DNA from: Epiperipatus broadwayi
Lineage: Eukaryota; Onychophora; Udeonychophora; Euonychophora; Peripatidae
DNA: 64,000 nucleotides
Direction of reading: 5' to 3'
NCBI GenBank assembly: GCA_028023455.1
Contig: JAQFVV010012498.1
Span: 1,550,001-1,614,000, forward strand
Positions 1 through 10,826 of this stretch are shown one piece after another (position 1 is the stretch's first letter; each line of letters begins with the position of its first letter). The notes below the pieces were generated by a model that saw only the letters and a program-made list of their open reading frames with translations, searched no databases and was not told where the DNA came from. Made by a program: the position numbers and the translations under genes.

Positions 1-1225
1 TTAAAGTTATAAAAGTTAATTTCATATTTTGTTTTATAATAATTTATTATTATGTCTGATATTACACACATATACAAACATATATAATTAAGATTTTCGA
101 CTCAGTTAATTGAAAAAGTTTTGATAACTTTAGAAATTATCTGATTGTTTACCATAGTTTGTTTTTATTATGCAACTTTTACATGATGGTACCAAGGAAA
201 ATATTTTCTATTATTGATAATGAAAGAATCCAAGGTCTGTAAAATATCACTTGTTATTGCATAAATATACATGCCATTTCTAATTTTTTTCTTCTTTTTA
301 CAATTGTCATCAATGGAATAGTTTATGATTTCATGGATCATGAATTAAGATGCATTATAGGTTTGGTGTTTAAATTTTAGTTTGAACTAAATAAAAACAA
401 ACAAAAACAGTTCATCTTATTTTTTTAAATGGACATATGATATTCTATCACTATTCTATTTTTGTATAATTAAAAAAATGGTCTATAAAACAACTGTAAT
501 GTTCTTAAATGCAATTTAAAAATACTTTAATAATTAATATCAAAAACTTAGGTACTTAACGAGGCTGCATATTGTTGTGGAGAAATTGTATTTGAAAATT
601 ATAATCTGATGATTTATATACATATATATTATAACCTACAAAAGGAGTGCGATGGATCCAAAATCTATTGAAGCACATTTTTGAAAGCTAATTTCTAACT
701 ATTAATCAGTAACAAGAGATTCTGAAGATTTTGCGATAAACAAGAGTAAAAGACAAGGTTGAGATAAATGTTCTATGAGGAAGTGTGTTTATCAAAATAA
801 CATGCAATTCATTTGTGTACTAGTTCCACATGAAATAAATGTTAATACTACTTCATACTTTAATGATATATAAAATTTGAAATAAATAAATTTCTCAGGA
901 AATTTCGGTATATGTGCTTTATTACTCTTAAAATATTTTAAGCAAATATTTTCTAATATAAAATTTCTTATTCAAAGAAATAATTAAGTATAAATTAATG
1001 TGTTTAATCTAAGGCTGACAATTTTAACAATAATGTTAATTAATGATTTATCTCAGAGTTATGAATCAATTGTAATCATTTACATGAAATAAGAAAATAA
1101 ATGTACAGGTGTAAAGTTTATTCATTAACTTATGATAGATAAATATAAAAGGGAATTTTATGTAAATCATTTTACCCTACTTTGTCTTTGTATTTCAGAT
1201 AATAACAGTATGAATAATGATGTAT
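1..1225. other. A+T-rich stretch without a recognisable gene
   Basis: I see no open frame that resembles a protein, no RNA gene and no clear repeat boundary. The few long frames are what A+T-rich sequence gives by chance. Confidence 0.6.
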
Positions 1226-1390
1226 TGTAACAGTCAGAAAATGTGTGACTCGTAAACATAGTGCAGAATTCGACTACCATACAGAACAGCAGCACCATCG
1301 AGTAGCGAAGCCACCCGTGGTACTGAGTTCGAACATAGTTTATCGGTTCCACAATACAATCCATGAAACAATGCATCTGATGTGACATTA
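1226..1390 (-). repeat. Decayed LTR end (TGTAACAGTC type)
   Basis: The stretch opens with TGTAACAGTCAGAAAATGTG, which closely resembles the terminus TGTGACAGTCAGATTATGTA of the complete LTR element that starts at 2744. It is preceded by GTAT, much as the complete element is preceded by ATAT, and a TTCGAAC box follows about 110 bases later, as in the other LTRs. By analogy the element would lie on the minus strand and this would be the 3' edge of its LTR. I cannot find the other edge, so this is probably a fragment or a diverged solo LTR. Similarity is by eye over a short length. Confidence 0.35.
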
Positions 1391-2010
1391 GTAAATATTT
1401 CCTTAGCCAATAATCAAACTAATATTAATTAAACATTCATATTTACATAATCGAGGAAATATTATATAGAATGGGTATCGAATAAATGAAACGTAACTGC
1501 AGACATATAGTTTAAAATTATTTATTAATACATTTTAATAAAATCATTTACTAATAATATTTTAGGGATTCAAAGCTTCAGTAGCGGAATTTGTGACATG
1601 ATTATATTTTAAAGAATACATTTATTTATTTAGACATTATTTTATAGTGAGGATTTCAGTAGCGGTATTTCTGATACTGTAATGTTTACAAAAGGAATTC
1701 ACTTATTTGAAGGCATAATCTAGCTACCTAAAATTCTCGAGTAAGTATTTCTAATGCATGCCTGGAGGGATTTATACCTTTGCAATGCAAGAGTCTAAAG
1801 TATGGGTTATAAGAGTAATGGCAGACATATATTTATTTAATTAAAATATTTATTTATAACTAAGGGCAAACATTTATTTGAGAGCGAATTATGAAGATAA
1901 TGCAGAGGCGGAGTGATATATAGAATAATAAAATTAAGTAAAGGAACACATGGTACACTTTAGAAAGGCAATATGGATGGCAGTATATCGAAACTGCAAT
2001 GCCGCGAATG

Positions 2011-2057
2011 GGTTTATAAGAATGTCGGGCTGGTCTCTGCCTCGGCCCGACGAAGTA
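2011..2057. repeat. 47-bp GC-rich repeat, copy 1
   Basis: Matches 2516-2562 with two mismatches. It contains a short inverted pair, TCGGGC and GCCCGA, around a 14-base spacer, so it can form a small stem. GC-rich against an A+T-rich background. Function unknown. Confidence 0.75.
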
Positions 2058-2515
2058 AGGTGTCACATAAGCATAACCAGGGACAAGCAGTCCATGTCAC
2101 AGTTTTGCCAGCTGGCTGCATGACATTGTCAAGTCCTACAGGAGCACCCATTATGCCCGCTTGTGTAGGACAACTGGGGTTAATTTCAACCCTGAAGAAT
2201 CCGGAAATTTCATGGCAGAATGGGTCATCGCGTCTCTAAAACGTAACACATGTATACTGTATAAACGATTATGATGATATTTAAGTAGATTTCTGACTCG
2301 GCCCTACATTATCAACATTTACTAAAGAACGTTGGCGACTCTCAAAGAAATGTAATTTTCTGGAATTATTCATGATGATTTAATAAATACAAAACCTATA
2401 TAAATTGGGAATTATTATAACTAATATGTCAGCCATTTGTGAAGTAGTAGATTCTGCATTACAATAAGTGATGCACTGAATGCGTGTTGATTTATATGAA
2501 AGTTAAGTTAGTTAT

Positions 2516-2562
2516 GGTTTATAAGAATGGCGGGCTGGTTTCTGCCTCGGCCCGACGAAGTA
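2516..2562. repeat. 47-bp GC-rich repeat, copy 2
   Basis: Same motif as 2011-2057, in the same orientation, 505 bases downstream. The substitution here breaks one pair of the short stem. The flanks do not match between the two copies, so the motif itself is the repeat unit or the surviving core of a larger one. Confidence 0.75.
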
Positions 2563-3942
2563 CATATTAATGAAAATGTGACACGCATTCACTGTTTCAA
2601 ACGATCATAGATTTAAACTTTGAAAATAGAGACAATTGTGAGCATGCAATAATTAAATAATAAATATAGATAAAATGTAGATTTTAGAAATACGCACCCA
2701 AGATAGAATGAGGTAAGTTAGATTATTAGAGAAATTTACATATTGTGACAGTCAGATTATGTATGCTGGTTTAACCTAGTTCGAATCCTAAGCAAAAGTA
2801 CCTCGAGGCCACTCATACGCGAGATATTAAATCAAGAATACTATAACCTCTGCCCTATTTCGCCTATTCTCGAGGCTAATTTACGAACCAACAACACCAT
2901 CTGAGCCACACATAAATTATTTTTCAACCGGCCACAAAGCTTAGCAACAGCGGACGAGACATGGACGGGAAATCCTAAGGAGCTAAATAGTTAAATGTGC
3001 AAAAGTACTAAGAAATGTGTTTTGCGTTATGCATGCCTGGATCATTGAAAAGTAAAATAAAGTATTTATAAAAAATTTAGCAAAAGTCAAGCTTGTTAGT
3101 TAAATAATAGATCTTTAATTAATGACTTTAAAATAGGAATAATGATTTAATGGCCTCCGCTATTCCCCTAAATTACTGAAACAAACTAATTAGACAATCA
3201 AAACAGATTAATAGGTTTGCGGTCTAAATCTTTTCTTCCCAATTTTATTAAAAATTGTCAACTCGATCTTCTCGATAAAGTACGATAACAAAAAAGAATC
3301 TTTCGCCAAGCAATTCTAATTGCTTTGCGCTAAAAACAGTGTTTAAAAATTATTTACAACGTATATAGCTAAATCAGATATACGTGATAAGCTAATGGCG
3401 GACAAAAGAGGCGTTATCAAAGAGATCAAGTTGGCACACAAAAGAAACTGACTCGTATTTAATTAACAAACATAAATAAAATTGGAAAGAGATTTTAAAT
3501 GAACAAAAATTAACTATTAAACTTAACCGCAATGGAATACTAAATATTTACACTGGTTAGTAAGGAAGAATAGCGAAGGGAAAAAGGTTACATATAGATA
3601 GATGATCCCACAATATATATATATTTAAGGTTAGTCTAATAAAAATGGTTACATAGCAAATACATATAAATTCACTGAAGCAATTAGAAAAAAATGAACA
3701 AAAGGTAGCATACGAAATAGTTCAATAGAGGAGATAGGATTACCGTCCTTTTTCCTTGGTCATGTTCCCTACGGCGTTCGTGGCTTGATCCGACCGTCGA
3801 GATGTAATTGTCCGGACAATGAAAATACGTAGTATGGTTTCACGAAAAGTTCTCCAGACACGGCACAGAGTTCAGATGATTATTGAGTGGATATTAAGGC
3901 ATTTTGAATGGTATTCCGGAACCTCGGAGATAGGCAAAGCTA

Positions 3943-3948
3943 TTTATT
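3943..3948 (-). promoter_or_regulatory. Polyadenylation-type hexamer in the LTR
   Basis: Minus-strand AATAAA about 290 bases downstream of the TATA box, within a small inverted repeat (GGCAAA...TTTGCC). This is a plausible end for the R region. A+T-rich DNA contains many chance AATAAA motifs; position and the hairpin context are the only support. Confidence 0.3.
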
Positions 3949-4236
3949 TGCCTAGCCGAGCATCGTAGAATCTATCAAACTTATATGATTTTTAGCTTGA
4001 GCAGGTTCAAATTTCTTCATGATTTGTAGACAACAGTTGTAGACTTTTGGGAATAAAATCACGAACAAAATCTGACAGAGTTCTCCTAAGAGAAATCTGA
4101 ATGCACCTTGCAATAGCAAAATCTAAATCAATCTTGCAATAGCGAACTCTGAAAGAATCACCTTCACAAGGAAAATCAGAATCAACTGAATCCTTCAAAA
4201 GGAAAAATCTGAATAATCAATCTTTTGTTCTCCCTT

Positions 4237-4245
4237 CTATTTATA
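4237..4245 (-). promoter_or_regulatory. TATA box in the 3' LTR
   Basis: Minus-strand TATAAATAG, identical to the copy in the 5' LTR. Here it could drive read-out transcription into 2740 and below, toward lower coordinates. Confidence 0.55.
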
Positions 4246-4804
4246 CCCTCTCTGTCAGCTACCTTCTATTGTTTGTATGATCTGAGATCTTGATAAGCCT
4301 CCCCATGCTCCTTTGTTTCAAAATAACACTTTCTAAAAATAACTTTAACTTTTTTACTCTAACTTTCTTACTTCAAAGTTTGAATTCTCTTAATTAAAAA
4401 GAAAGAAAGAGAAGGCCATCTTTAATTACACTTGAATGGCTCACTAATTAAAACTATACATTCTTTTAGAAAATGTTGGCAGGCTTATCTCAAAATCAAA
4501 TCATACTAAATATTTTAACAAAATTTTAACAACAATATATTATTATTATTTTATAGTAGAATAAGCATTTTATTTCAGCAGAATTTTGCATTAACTCATA
4601 TATATACGCTAGATGTATATATATGTTTGACTAATAGGTTAAGCAATTTTTCTTAATAGAATGAAATTTATTTACAACAAAATATTTAAATGTAATACAC
4701 ATTTAATAAGCATAATTATTTTTAACTCTAATGCAAAACCCTGCTGATATTGGACTATAAACTTAATTTAGGTCTACAATATTAATTAAGTTTATAGGAA
4801 GATG

Positions 4805-4839
4805 TGAAGCATGGATCGGGCTTCAGATCCATTGCTTCA
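4805..4839. repeat. Hairpin at the LTR edge
   Basis: TGAAGCATGGATC (4805-4817) pairs with GATCCATTGCTTCA (4826-4839), leaving one bulged base and an eight-base loop. It is the first 35 bases of the LTR on the minus strand and is identical in the other LTR (to 10822). The solo LTR at 39256-41831 has a different but analogous hairpin near the same edge. Confidence 0.7.
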
Positions 4840-4845
4840 TTTCCC
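4840..4845 (-). promoter_or_regulatory. Short polypurine tract candidate
   Basis: Minus-strand GGGAAA lies directly against the 3' LTR, where a polypurine tract primes plus-strand DNA synthesis. It is shorter than usual, so the assignment rests on position. Confidence 0.35.
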
Positions 4846-5086
4846 AATAGTTAGTGAGCAAAAAAAAAAAATGTTTAAAAAAAAATGCTGTTGCTTCAGG
4901 TCAGAGGTAAGAATTTGTGCCAGGTGAGTTCAAGCCTACTCTTTATTTGGTGTAAAATTTAACTTGTTACTGACTAACAGTTTTTCTTTCTTTTACTAAA
5001 TAACTAACAGTTTATCCATAATTCACTCTCCTATATTTTAATTCAAGTCCGTGTTGTATTTAGTCTAACATGGTATGTATCTATTT

Positions 5087-5959
5087 TTAATTTGCATATT
5101 TTCCGGGGTCCGGTGGTATATAAGGTTTTAAGTTTCTGTTTCTAATATTATATTCTCTTTTTATGCTGAGATTATTTTTCCAAAACAAAACACTTATTCC
5201 ACACTTCTTTTTTAACAAATGAGGGCCTTTATATATTGGAAAAAACTTTTTTACTTCTCTCTGCACTATACTAGTTGGCCTCAGATCTCTCAGCCACACT
5301 TGCTTCCTTTGCCTGAATTGATATTGGCGGTTTCGTTTTGTCTTCCGATGCAGCACTGCCCGTCTTAATCGTTCGCTTGTGAACTTTTGGTTTCCTAGTT
5401 GGTCTATTTTCTCCTCTTCCACTAAGATTTTGGTTTTGAATACCTGAAGACATGCTGTGGCATACTGCAAATGTATCGGAGTAGCTCCAGTCAAGTCACT
5501 CATTTTATTATTAATGTCTTGTCCCATCTTTTCAGTTTCGTTTACCAAATCCACAGTCTGAAGCGTCATTGTGCTCTTGCTATCCTCTATGATTCGACAA
5601 TTTTGTTCTCCACTTTGCCTTCTGTGTTTGACTGACAAGTCCAAGTGGTGACTATCTTTACATACTTCTTCATCAATCAGTGATTCAACCTGAATATCAC
5701 CTTGCTCTTGTTGGTCTTGTCCCTTTCCCTGATTATCATCATCTGGTAATACTTTTGTTCTGGTAGTATGTTGTTGCTGGAGACCCATGTTTTCCTCCAA
5801 ACGGTTCAGTCTTTGTGATGTCCTATTCATGAATTCTTGGAACATGTTCATCATCATTTTGTATCCTTGTCTCATTTCTGTGATGAGATCTTTCACATTT
5901 TCTTGGTCACTATGAGTACATATTGACCTATAAACTTCGCCTCTCTTCTGTTCCTCCAT
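5087..5959 (-). CDS. Chimeric retroelement protein: coiled-coil N-terminus plus integrase C-terminus
   Basis: 290 codons, the only sizeable frame of the element. Residues about 20-62 are rich in M, Q, E, L and R with heptad-like spacing and probably form a coiled coil, as in the N-terminal part of some Gag proteins. Residues 70-155 are hydrophilic and look disordered. Residues 156-170 (LTGATPIHLQY) resemble the conserved stretch after the integrase catalytic core (TG-x-TP-x-x-L-x-Y). Residues 219-245 (QVWLRDLRPTS, then KKFFPIYKGPH) and 276-280 (NLKPY) match the C-terminal DNA-binding domain of Gypsy-type integrases. No catalytic D,D-35-E residues, protease or polymerase are present. I infer an internal deletion that stayed in frame. 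The start is the first ATG, just below a 2.8-kb leader. It may encode a RNA- or DNA-binding accessory protein or nothing functional. Confidence 0.65.
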   Translation of the reverse strand: MEEQKRGEVYRSICTHSDQENVKDLITEMRQGYKMMMNMFQEFMNRTSQRLNRLEENMGLQQQHTTRTKVLPDDDNQGKGQDQQEQGDIQVESLIDEEVCKDSHHLDLSVKHRRQSGEQNCRIIEDSKSTMTLQTVDLVNETEKMGQDINNKMSDLTGATPIHLQYATACLQVFKTKILVEEEKIDQLGNQKFTSERLRRAVLHRKTKRNRQYQFRQRKQVWLRDLRPTSIVQREVKKFFPIYKGPHLLKKKCGISVLFWKNNLSIKREYNIRNRNLKPYIPPDPGKYAN

Positions 5960-6817
5960 TTTTGCCTAATATTGGCTATTTTGTTATAAAACAATTTATT
6001 TCTAAAACGTATTTTAATAACAATCTATATAAGTATATTGTATTACGTGTATCTAGGAGCTATATCCTGTATGTGAAGAAAAATTTTAGTTCTTTAAAAA
6101 AATAAGTCAGTATTCTAAATTCTTCTATTTTTCAGAAATTAACTTTGCCTACCTCATGAGGTCCCATCTTAAACCTATGCCTATGTGTCTGTTTGTTCAT
6201 GAAAAAAATATCAAATCCTGCCGTGTCTGTTTTAATATTTATACTACATATATTCTCCTCACTTTATGTATTTATTTTTATATATTTCACTTAAATATCA
6301 CTGCTACTTTGTTACTATATCATTAAAAATAATAAACTTACAGCTTGACCTGACTTTCTCTGACACCTGAAACAACTAAAAAATGCATTTACATTAATAC
6401 AAGTATATATATATAAAAAAATATGTGAGCAAAATATACGTAAGTCATTCTTCAAAATTATTTTGGCTCACTACACATACATTTTTATTCTGATCATCTA
6501 CTATAGTTTGGTTTATTTGACATCCGATATGAGAGATTGCACTTGCCGACAAATTTATTTGAGAAGGGCGCCAGTCGACAAGACAATGGCCATATCAAAT
6601 ATACATATTAATGGATAATGATCCAAGCACACATTTATAAGGGTTTATAAAGTTTCAATGCAATTAAAATTTTACTTTGCGTTTCAGTTCACTTTAAAAA
6701 AAATTTAATTTGATTCTGCTGAACAAAAAAAATAATCTCTGCATGAATAAGTAAATGCTATTTTAAATGACACAATATTATTTAAATCTAAGACGTATAA
6801 CAACTAAGTACGGTAAT

Positions 6818-7009
6818 TTGTCTGACCTGGGATCGAAACCACGCTACTATTTTGGTCAAGACACACAAAAAAAATTCAAACAGCCAAAGTATGATTAACA
6901 AAACAAAATATACACAAAAAAAATTAAAATAAAAGTAAAATCCCATGATAACTGCCACTCCGAATTATGAACCTGGGATCGAAACCAACTACCATTTTGG
7001 TCACAACCC
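6818..7009 (-). repeat. Two diverged copies of a tRNA-B-box-like block
   Basis: Blocks at about 6818-6866 and 6957-7009 share CCTGGGATCGAAACCA followed by CTACYATTTTGGTCA. On the minus strand this contains GGTTTCGATCC, close to the RNA polymerase III B box GGTTCGANNCC. No matching A box or tRNA fold is clear, so this is more likely a degenerate SINE end or leader repeat. Confidence 0.4.
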
Positions 7010-7390
7010 GAAATAGATGAACAATTATCAAGCAATTTTATAGAATCACGCATTGAGATCAAAAACTGTTTAAAAAACATTTATATAAAAATGGGTTTTA
7101 CCAAACTATAACGAAGTGTACACCATATACACCCATATATATGAATATGTACATCATTAAATAAGCATATATATGACTACATATAAATATACAAACAGAT
7201 ATACCTATACAAATTTTTTTTGCTTATCATGCACATGATTTTTACTAGAAAGATTTGTCATATTGCAGACCGCATACTCCTATTATTTCAGGCTAGTAAA
7301 TGCTGATCGCAAATATAACAAGGAAGCAATGATTGCAGATGTAGACCTATTATTTCAGGCTACTCAGCAATTTAGAACTCTACAGTGTAA

Positions 7391-7502
7391 GGGGTCTTCA
7401 CCTAAACGGTTACTAAGGGAATCTTCACCAAAAACGATCACTAAAAAACAAGGGCTTCACCTAACGGTTACTCAAAGGGTCTTCACCTAACGGTTACTCA
7501 AT
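7391..7502. repeat. Short tandem repeat inside the element leader
   Basis: About four copies of a 25-28 base unit with the core CTTCACCTAACGGTTACT, the last two nearly identical. The repeats form an open frame on the plus strand by chance. A separate pair of CCTATTATTTCAGGCT blocks lies just upstream (7277 and 7346). Confidence 0.65.
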
Positions 7503-8551
7503 AAATGATTCAATAGCATAATCCGAAATGGAAAAAAAAATCTTAACTAAAGGGTGGCTGACATATATGTTATACCAAAATATATCTTTAATATATATGT
7601 TTATTAATGACATACGCATTTACTTTTCATAAAGTTGACAATTAAGTTTGTTATTATTGAAACAAAAACTTATTTTATTATCTATTATTTGCACGGAACG
7701 TAATTTCAAAATATTTAAAAATGAAACAAAAAATTCTGCATGATTAACGTTATTGATTTAATTAAGGAAACTAACGCAGAGAAAGTGAAACACTATAGTT
7801 TGAACTTATCAAACTTTTTGATCTTACAAAAAAAATTTCTATTAACGAAAGAATGTTATCATTTTTAATCTTTACAAAAATTTGTACAACAGAAACATAA
7901 TTCTATTATCTATTTGTACCTTTAACTAAAATGTTATATTTCGAAAAAAAACATTATTATATTAAAACTTCTCAGATTTAAGCATTACTAAAGTAACATA
8001 AAGTACGAAAGCTATTTTAAGGGAGGGCGGGTGGGTATATACTTGACACTTCCGCCTCATCGAAGGTATATACTTTATACGATAAACAACAATATGGCAA
8101 ACTGGCCATGACAAATTTACTCATTAGGGAAAAAAAATTTGCTATAACTCTAAAATCTTTATAATCACAAAACAAAAACAACTGGCGGAGTGTTAACTTT
8201 TTTAAACGTAAAACATTCATTTTAGCAATTTAAAACTCGGGAAAAAAAATTTACCTTATAGACACATTTAACTTTTTAATTAATTTTAAAAAAATGACAT
8301 TTGGCTCATATTAAAAAAACAAAACTAGGAAAAATTATACATATATTTTCATATAAATATATTAAACTAAAACTAACTTCTCAGGGTACTAAAAAAAATT
8401 TTTTTTTTTTTTAAAAAAAAGACATTCGTCCCACTGCGACAACTTGAAGCAAAAAATTCACGCATAACTAACAATTATTCGTGTTATCTAAAACAATATA
8501 CTATTATTTAAAACATAAACGCTGCCTACAGGTTGTGGAAAATTTCGAATA

Positions 8552-8569
8552 GCCACACGATGGACGCCA
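8552..8569 (-). promoter_or_regulatory. Second primer-site-like sequence (distal copy)
   Basis: GCCACACGATGGACGCCA, also three mismatches from the tRNA-Lys 3' end but at partly different positions. It belongs to a block of nearly 60 bases (8535-8591) repeated at 8672-8730, which includes the flanking AAAATTTCGAATA and the A-run. It is too far from the LTR to be the normal primer site. Confidence 0.45.
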
Positions 8570-8689
8570 GAATGCGGAAAAAAAATCTACATATATATTA
8601 TTCATTAATTTAAAACAGAAAAAGAAAAAACATTATACACACATACAAATGTTATACAGGGCATTGCAGGGTATGGAAAATTTCGAATA

Positions 8690-8707
8690 GCCACACGATG
8701 GGCACCA
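8690..8707 (-). promoter_or_regulatory. Primer binding site candidate, tRNA-Lys-like (proximal)
   Basis: The plus strand reads GCCACACGATGGGCACCA, ending in CCA. It agrees at 15 of 18 positions with the 3' end of animal tRNA-Lys(CTT), GCCCCACGTTGGGCGCCA, recalled from general knowledge. It sits 24 bases inside the 5' LTR edge, separated by an A/T homopolymer that may have expanded. This would prime minus-strand DNA synthesis. Confidence 0.55.
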
Positions 8708-8731
8708 GAATTACGGAAAAAAAAAATCTAC

Positions 8732-10822
8732 TGTGACAGTCAGATTATGTATGCTGGTTTAACCTAGTTCGAATCCTAAGCGAAAGTACCTCGAGGCCAC
8801 TCATACGCGAGATATTAAATCAAGAATACTATAACCTCTGCCCTATTTCGCCTATTCTCGAGGCTAATTTACGAACCAACAACACCATCTGAGCCACACA
8901 AATTATTTTTCAACCGGCCACAAAGCTTAGCAACAGTGGACGAGACATGGACGGGAAATCCTAAGGAGCTAAATAGTTAAATGTGCAAAAGTACTAAGAA
9001 ATGTGTTTTGCGTTATGCGTGCCTGGATCATTGAAAAGTAAAATAAAGTATTTATAACAAATTTAGCAAAAGTCAAGCTTGTTAGTTAAATAATAGATCT
9101 TTAATTAATGACTTTAAAATAGGAATAATGATTTAATGGCCTCCGCTATTCCCCTAAATTACTGAAACAAACTAATTAGACAATCAAAACAGATTAATAG
9201 GTTTGCGGTCTAAATCTTTTCTTCCCAATTTTATTAAAAATTGTCAACTCGATCTCGATAAAGTACGATAACAAAAAAGAATCTTTCGCCAAGCAATTCT
9301 AATTGCTTTGCGCTAAAAACAGTGTTTAAAAATTATTTACAACGTATATAGCTAAATCAGATATACGTGATAAGCTAATGGCGGACAAAAGAGGCGTTAT
9401 CAAAGAGATCAAGTTGGCACACAAAAGAAACTGACTCGTATTTAATTAACAAACATAAATAAAATTGGAAAGAGATTTTAAATGAACAAAAATTAACTAT
9501 TAAACTTAACCGCAATGGAATACTAAATATTTACACTGGTTAGTAAGGAAGAATAGCGAAGGGAAAAAGGTTACATATAGATAGATGATCCCACAATATA
9601 TATATATTTAAGGTTAGTCTAATAAAAATGGTTACATAGCAAATACATATAAATTCACTGAAGCAATTAGAAAAAAATGAACAAAAGGTAGCATACGAAA
9701 TAGTTCAATAGAGGAGATAGGATTACCGTCCTTTTTCCTTGGTCATGTTCCCTACGGCGTTCGTGGCTTGATCCGACCGTTGAGATGTAATTGTCCGGAC
9801 AATGAAAATACGTAGTATGGTTTCACGAAAAGTTCTCCAGACACGGCACAGAGTTCAGATGATTATTGAGTGGATATTAAGGCATTTTGAATGGTATTCC
9901 GGAACCTCGGAGATAGGCAAAGCTATTTATTTGCCTAGCCGAGCATCGTAGAATCTATCAAACTTATATGATTTTTAGCTTGAGCAGGTTCAAATTTCTT
10001 CATGATTTGTAGACAACAGTTGTATACTTTTGGGAATAAAATCACGAACAAAATCTGACAGAGTTCTCCTAAGAGAAATCTGAATGCACCTTGCAATAGC
10101 AAAATCTAAATCAATCTTGCAATAGCGAACTCTGAAAGAATCACCTTCACAAGGAAAATCAGAATCAACTGAATCCTTCAAAAGGAAAAATCTGAATAAT
10201 CAATCTTTTGTTCTCCCTTCTATTTATACCCTCTCTGTCAGCTACCTTCTATTGTTTGTATGATCTGAGATCTTGATAAGCCTCCCCATGCTCCTTTGTT
10301 TCAAAATAACACTTTCTAAAAATAACTTTAACTTTTTTACTCTAACTTTCTTACTTCAAAGTTTGAATTCTCTTAATTAAAAAGAAAGAAAGAGAAGGCC
10401 ATCTTTAATTACACTTGAATGGCTCACTAATTAAAACTATACATTCTTTTAGAAAATGTTGGCAGGCTTATCTCAAAATCAAATCATACTAAATATTTTA
10501 ACAAAATTTTAACAACAATATATTATTATTATTTTATAGTAGAATAAGCATTTTATTTCAGCAGAATTTTGCATTAACTCATATATATACGCTAGATGTA
10601 TATATATGTTTGACTAATAGGTTAAGCAATTTTTCTTAATAGAATGAAATTTATTTACAACAAAATATTTAAATGTAATACACATTTAATAAGCATAATT
10701 ATTTTTAACTCTAATGCAAAACCCTGCTGATATTGGACTATAAACTTAATTTAGGTCTACAATATTAATTAAGTTTATAGGAAGATGTGAAGCATGGATC
10801 GGGCTTCAGATCCATTGCTTCA
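8732..10822 (-). repeat. 5' long terminal repeat of the first LTR element
   Basis: Length 2091 bases. The five-base difference from 2744-4839 is fully explained by a 2-base and a 3-base deletion. I count about six substitutions, giving around 0.3 percent divergence. The TATA box of this copy (10220-10228) would drive the genomic RNA. A 63-codon frame at 9990-10181 matches the one in the other LTR except for one residue. Confidence 0.9.
10220..10228 (-). promoter_or_regulatory. TATA box in the 5' LTR
   Basis: Minus-strand TATAAATAG, within a GC-richer context (CAGAGAGGGTATAAATAG). It is conserved in the other LTR at 4237-4245. Transcription would start some 25-30 bases lower, near 10190-10195, defining the start of the R region. 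The equivalent box of the related solo LTR is at 41454-41461. Confidence 0.6.
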
Positions 10823-10826
10823 ATAT

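Larger units (their letters stand above)
1391..2739. other. Unassigned DNA, possibly the body of the LTR remnant
   Basis: This contains a local island of higher G+C (about 1975-2240) with an 88-codon frame on the plus strand whose product I do not recognise. Two copies of a 47-bp motif lie in it (annotated separately). The island stands out from its surroundings in base composition and is more likely mobile-element sequence than a host exon, because no splice-bounded frame or known domain is visible. Confidence 0.35.
2744..4839 (-). repeat. 3' long terminal repeat of the first LTR element
   Basis: Length 2096 bases, starting TGTGACAGTC and ending ATTGCTTCA on the plus strand. Read on the minus strand it begins TGAAGC and ends GTCACA. 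It holds a TATA box (4237-4245), a polyadenylation-type hexamer (3943-3948), several short internal direct repeats between 4050 and 4210 and a hairpin at its 5' edge (4805-4839). A 63-codon frame at 4007-4198 (minus) lies just downstream of the TATA box and is also open in the other LTR, but I do not recognise it and it may be fortuitous. Confidence 0.9.
5960..8731 (-). other. Long internal leader of the first LTR element
   Basis: 2.8 kb lying between the 5' LTR and the coding frame on the minus strand, with no convincing protein. It holds short repeats: a repeated box CCTGGGATCGAAACCA (about 6826-6860 and 6970-6990), a tandem 25-base unit (7391-7502), and duplicated primer-site blocks (8535-8591 and 8672-8730). 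Such long non-coding interiors are usual in non-autonomous LTR derivatives. Confidence 0.6.
2740..10826 (-). mobile_element. Complete non-autonomous LTR retrotransposon, Gypsy-like
   Basis: Two direct repeats of about 2.1 kb (2744-4839 and 8732-10822) flank 3.9 kb. Each begins TG and ends CA, and the whole is bounded by a perfect 4-bp duplication, ATAT at 2740-2743 and 10823-10826: the layout of an integrated LTR retrotransposon. Orientation is minus: a TATA box in the LTRs, a primer site beside the 8732 edge and the only substantial frame all read that way. The interior encodes one 290-codon frame joining an N-terminal coiled coil to the end of an integrase; protease, reverse transcriptase, RNase H and the integrase catalytic core are absent. 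It must therefore depend on proteins from a relative, like the large derivatives called LARDs. The LTR copies differ by about six substitutions and two small indels, so insertion was recent. Assignment to Gypsy rests on the integrase tail and the 4-bp duplication. Confidence 0.9.

Noticed and set aside
4007-4198. 63-codon LTR frame as a real gene
   Set aside because: It is open in both LTRs only because the LTRs are nearly identical, and no domain is visible. Recent duplication explains the conservation.
2744-4839. Helitron or DNA transposon because of the terminal hairpin
   Set aside because: The sequence is duplicated at 8732-10822 with TG/CA ends, an ATAT duplication at the outer edges, and a primer site between the copies. 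This is an LTR layout.
7391-7502. CRISPR array
   Set aside because: The units are contiguous, without unique spacers, and the context is a eukaryotic retroelement.
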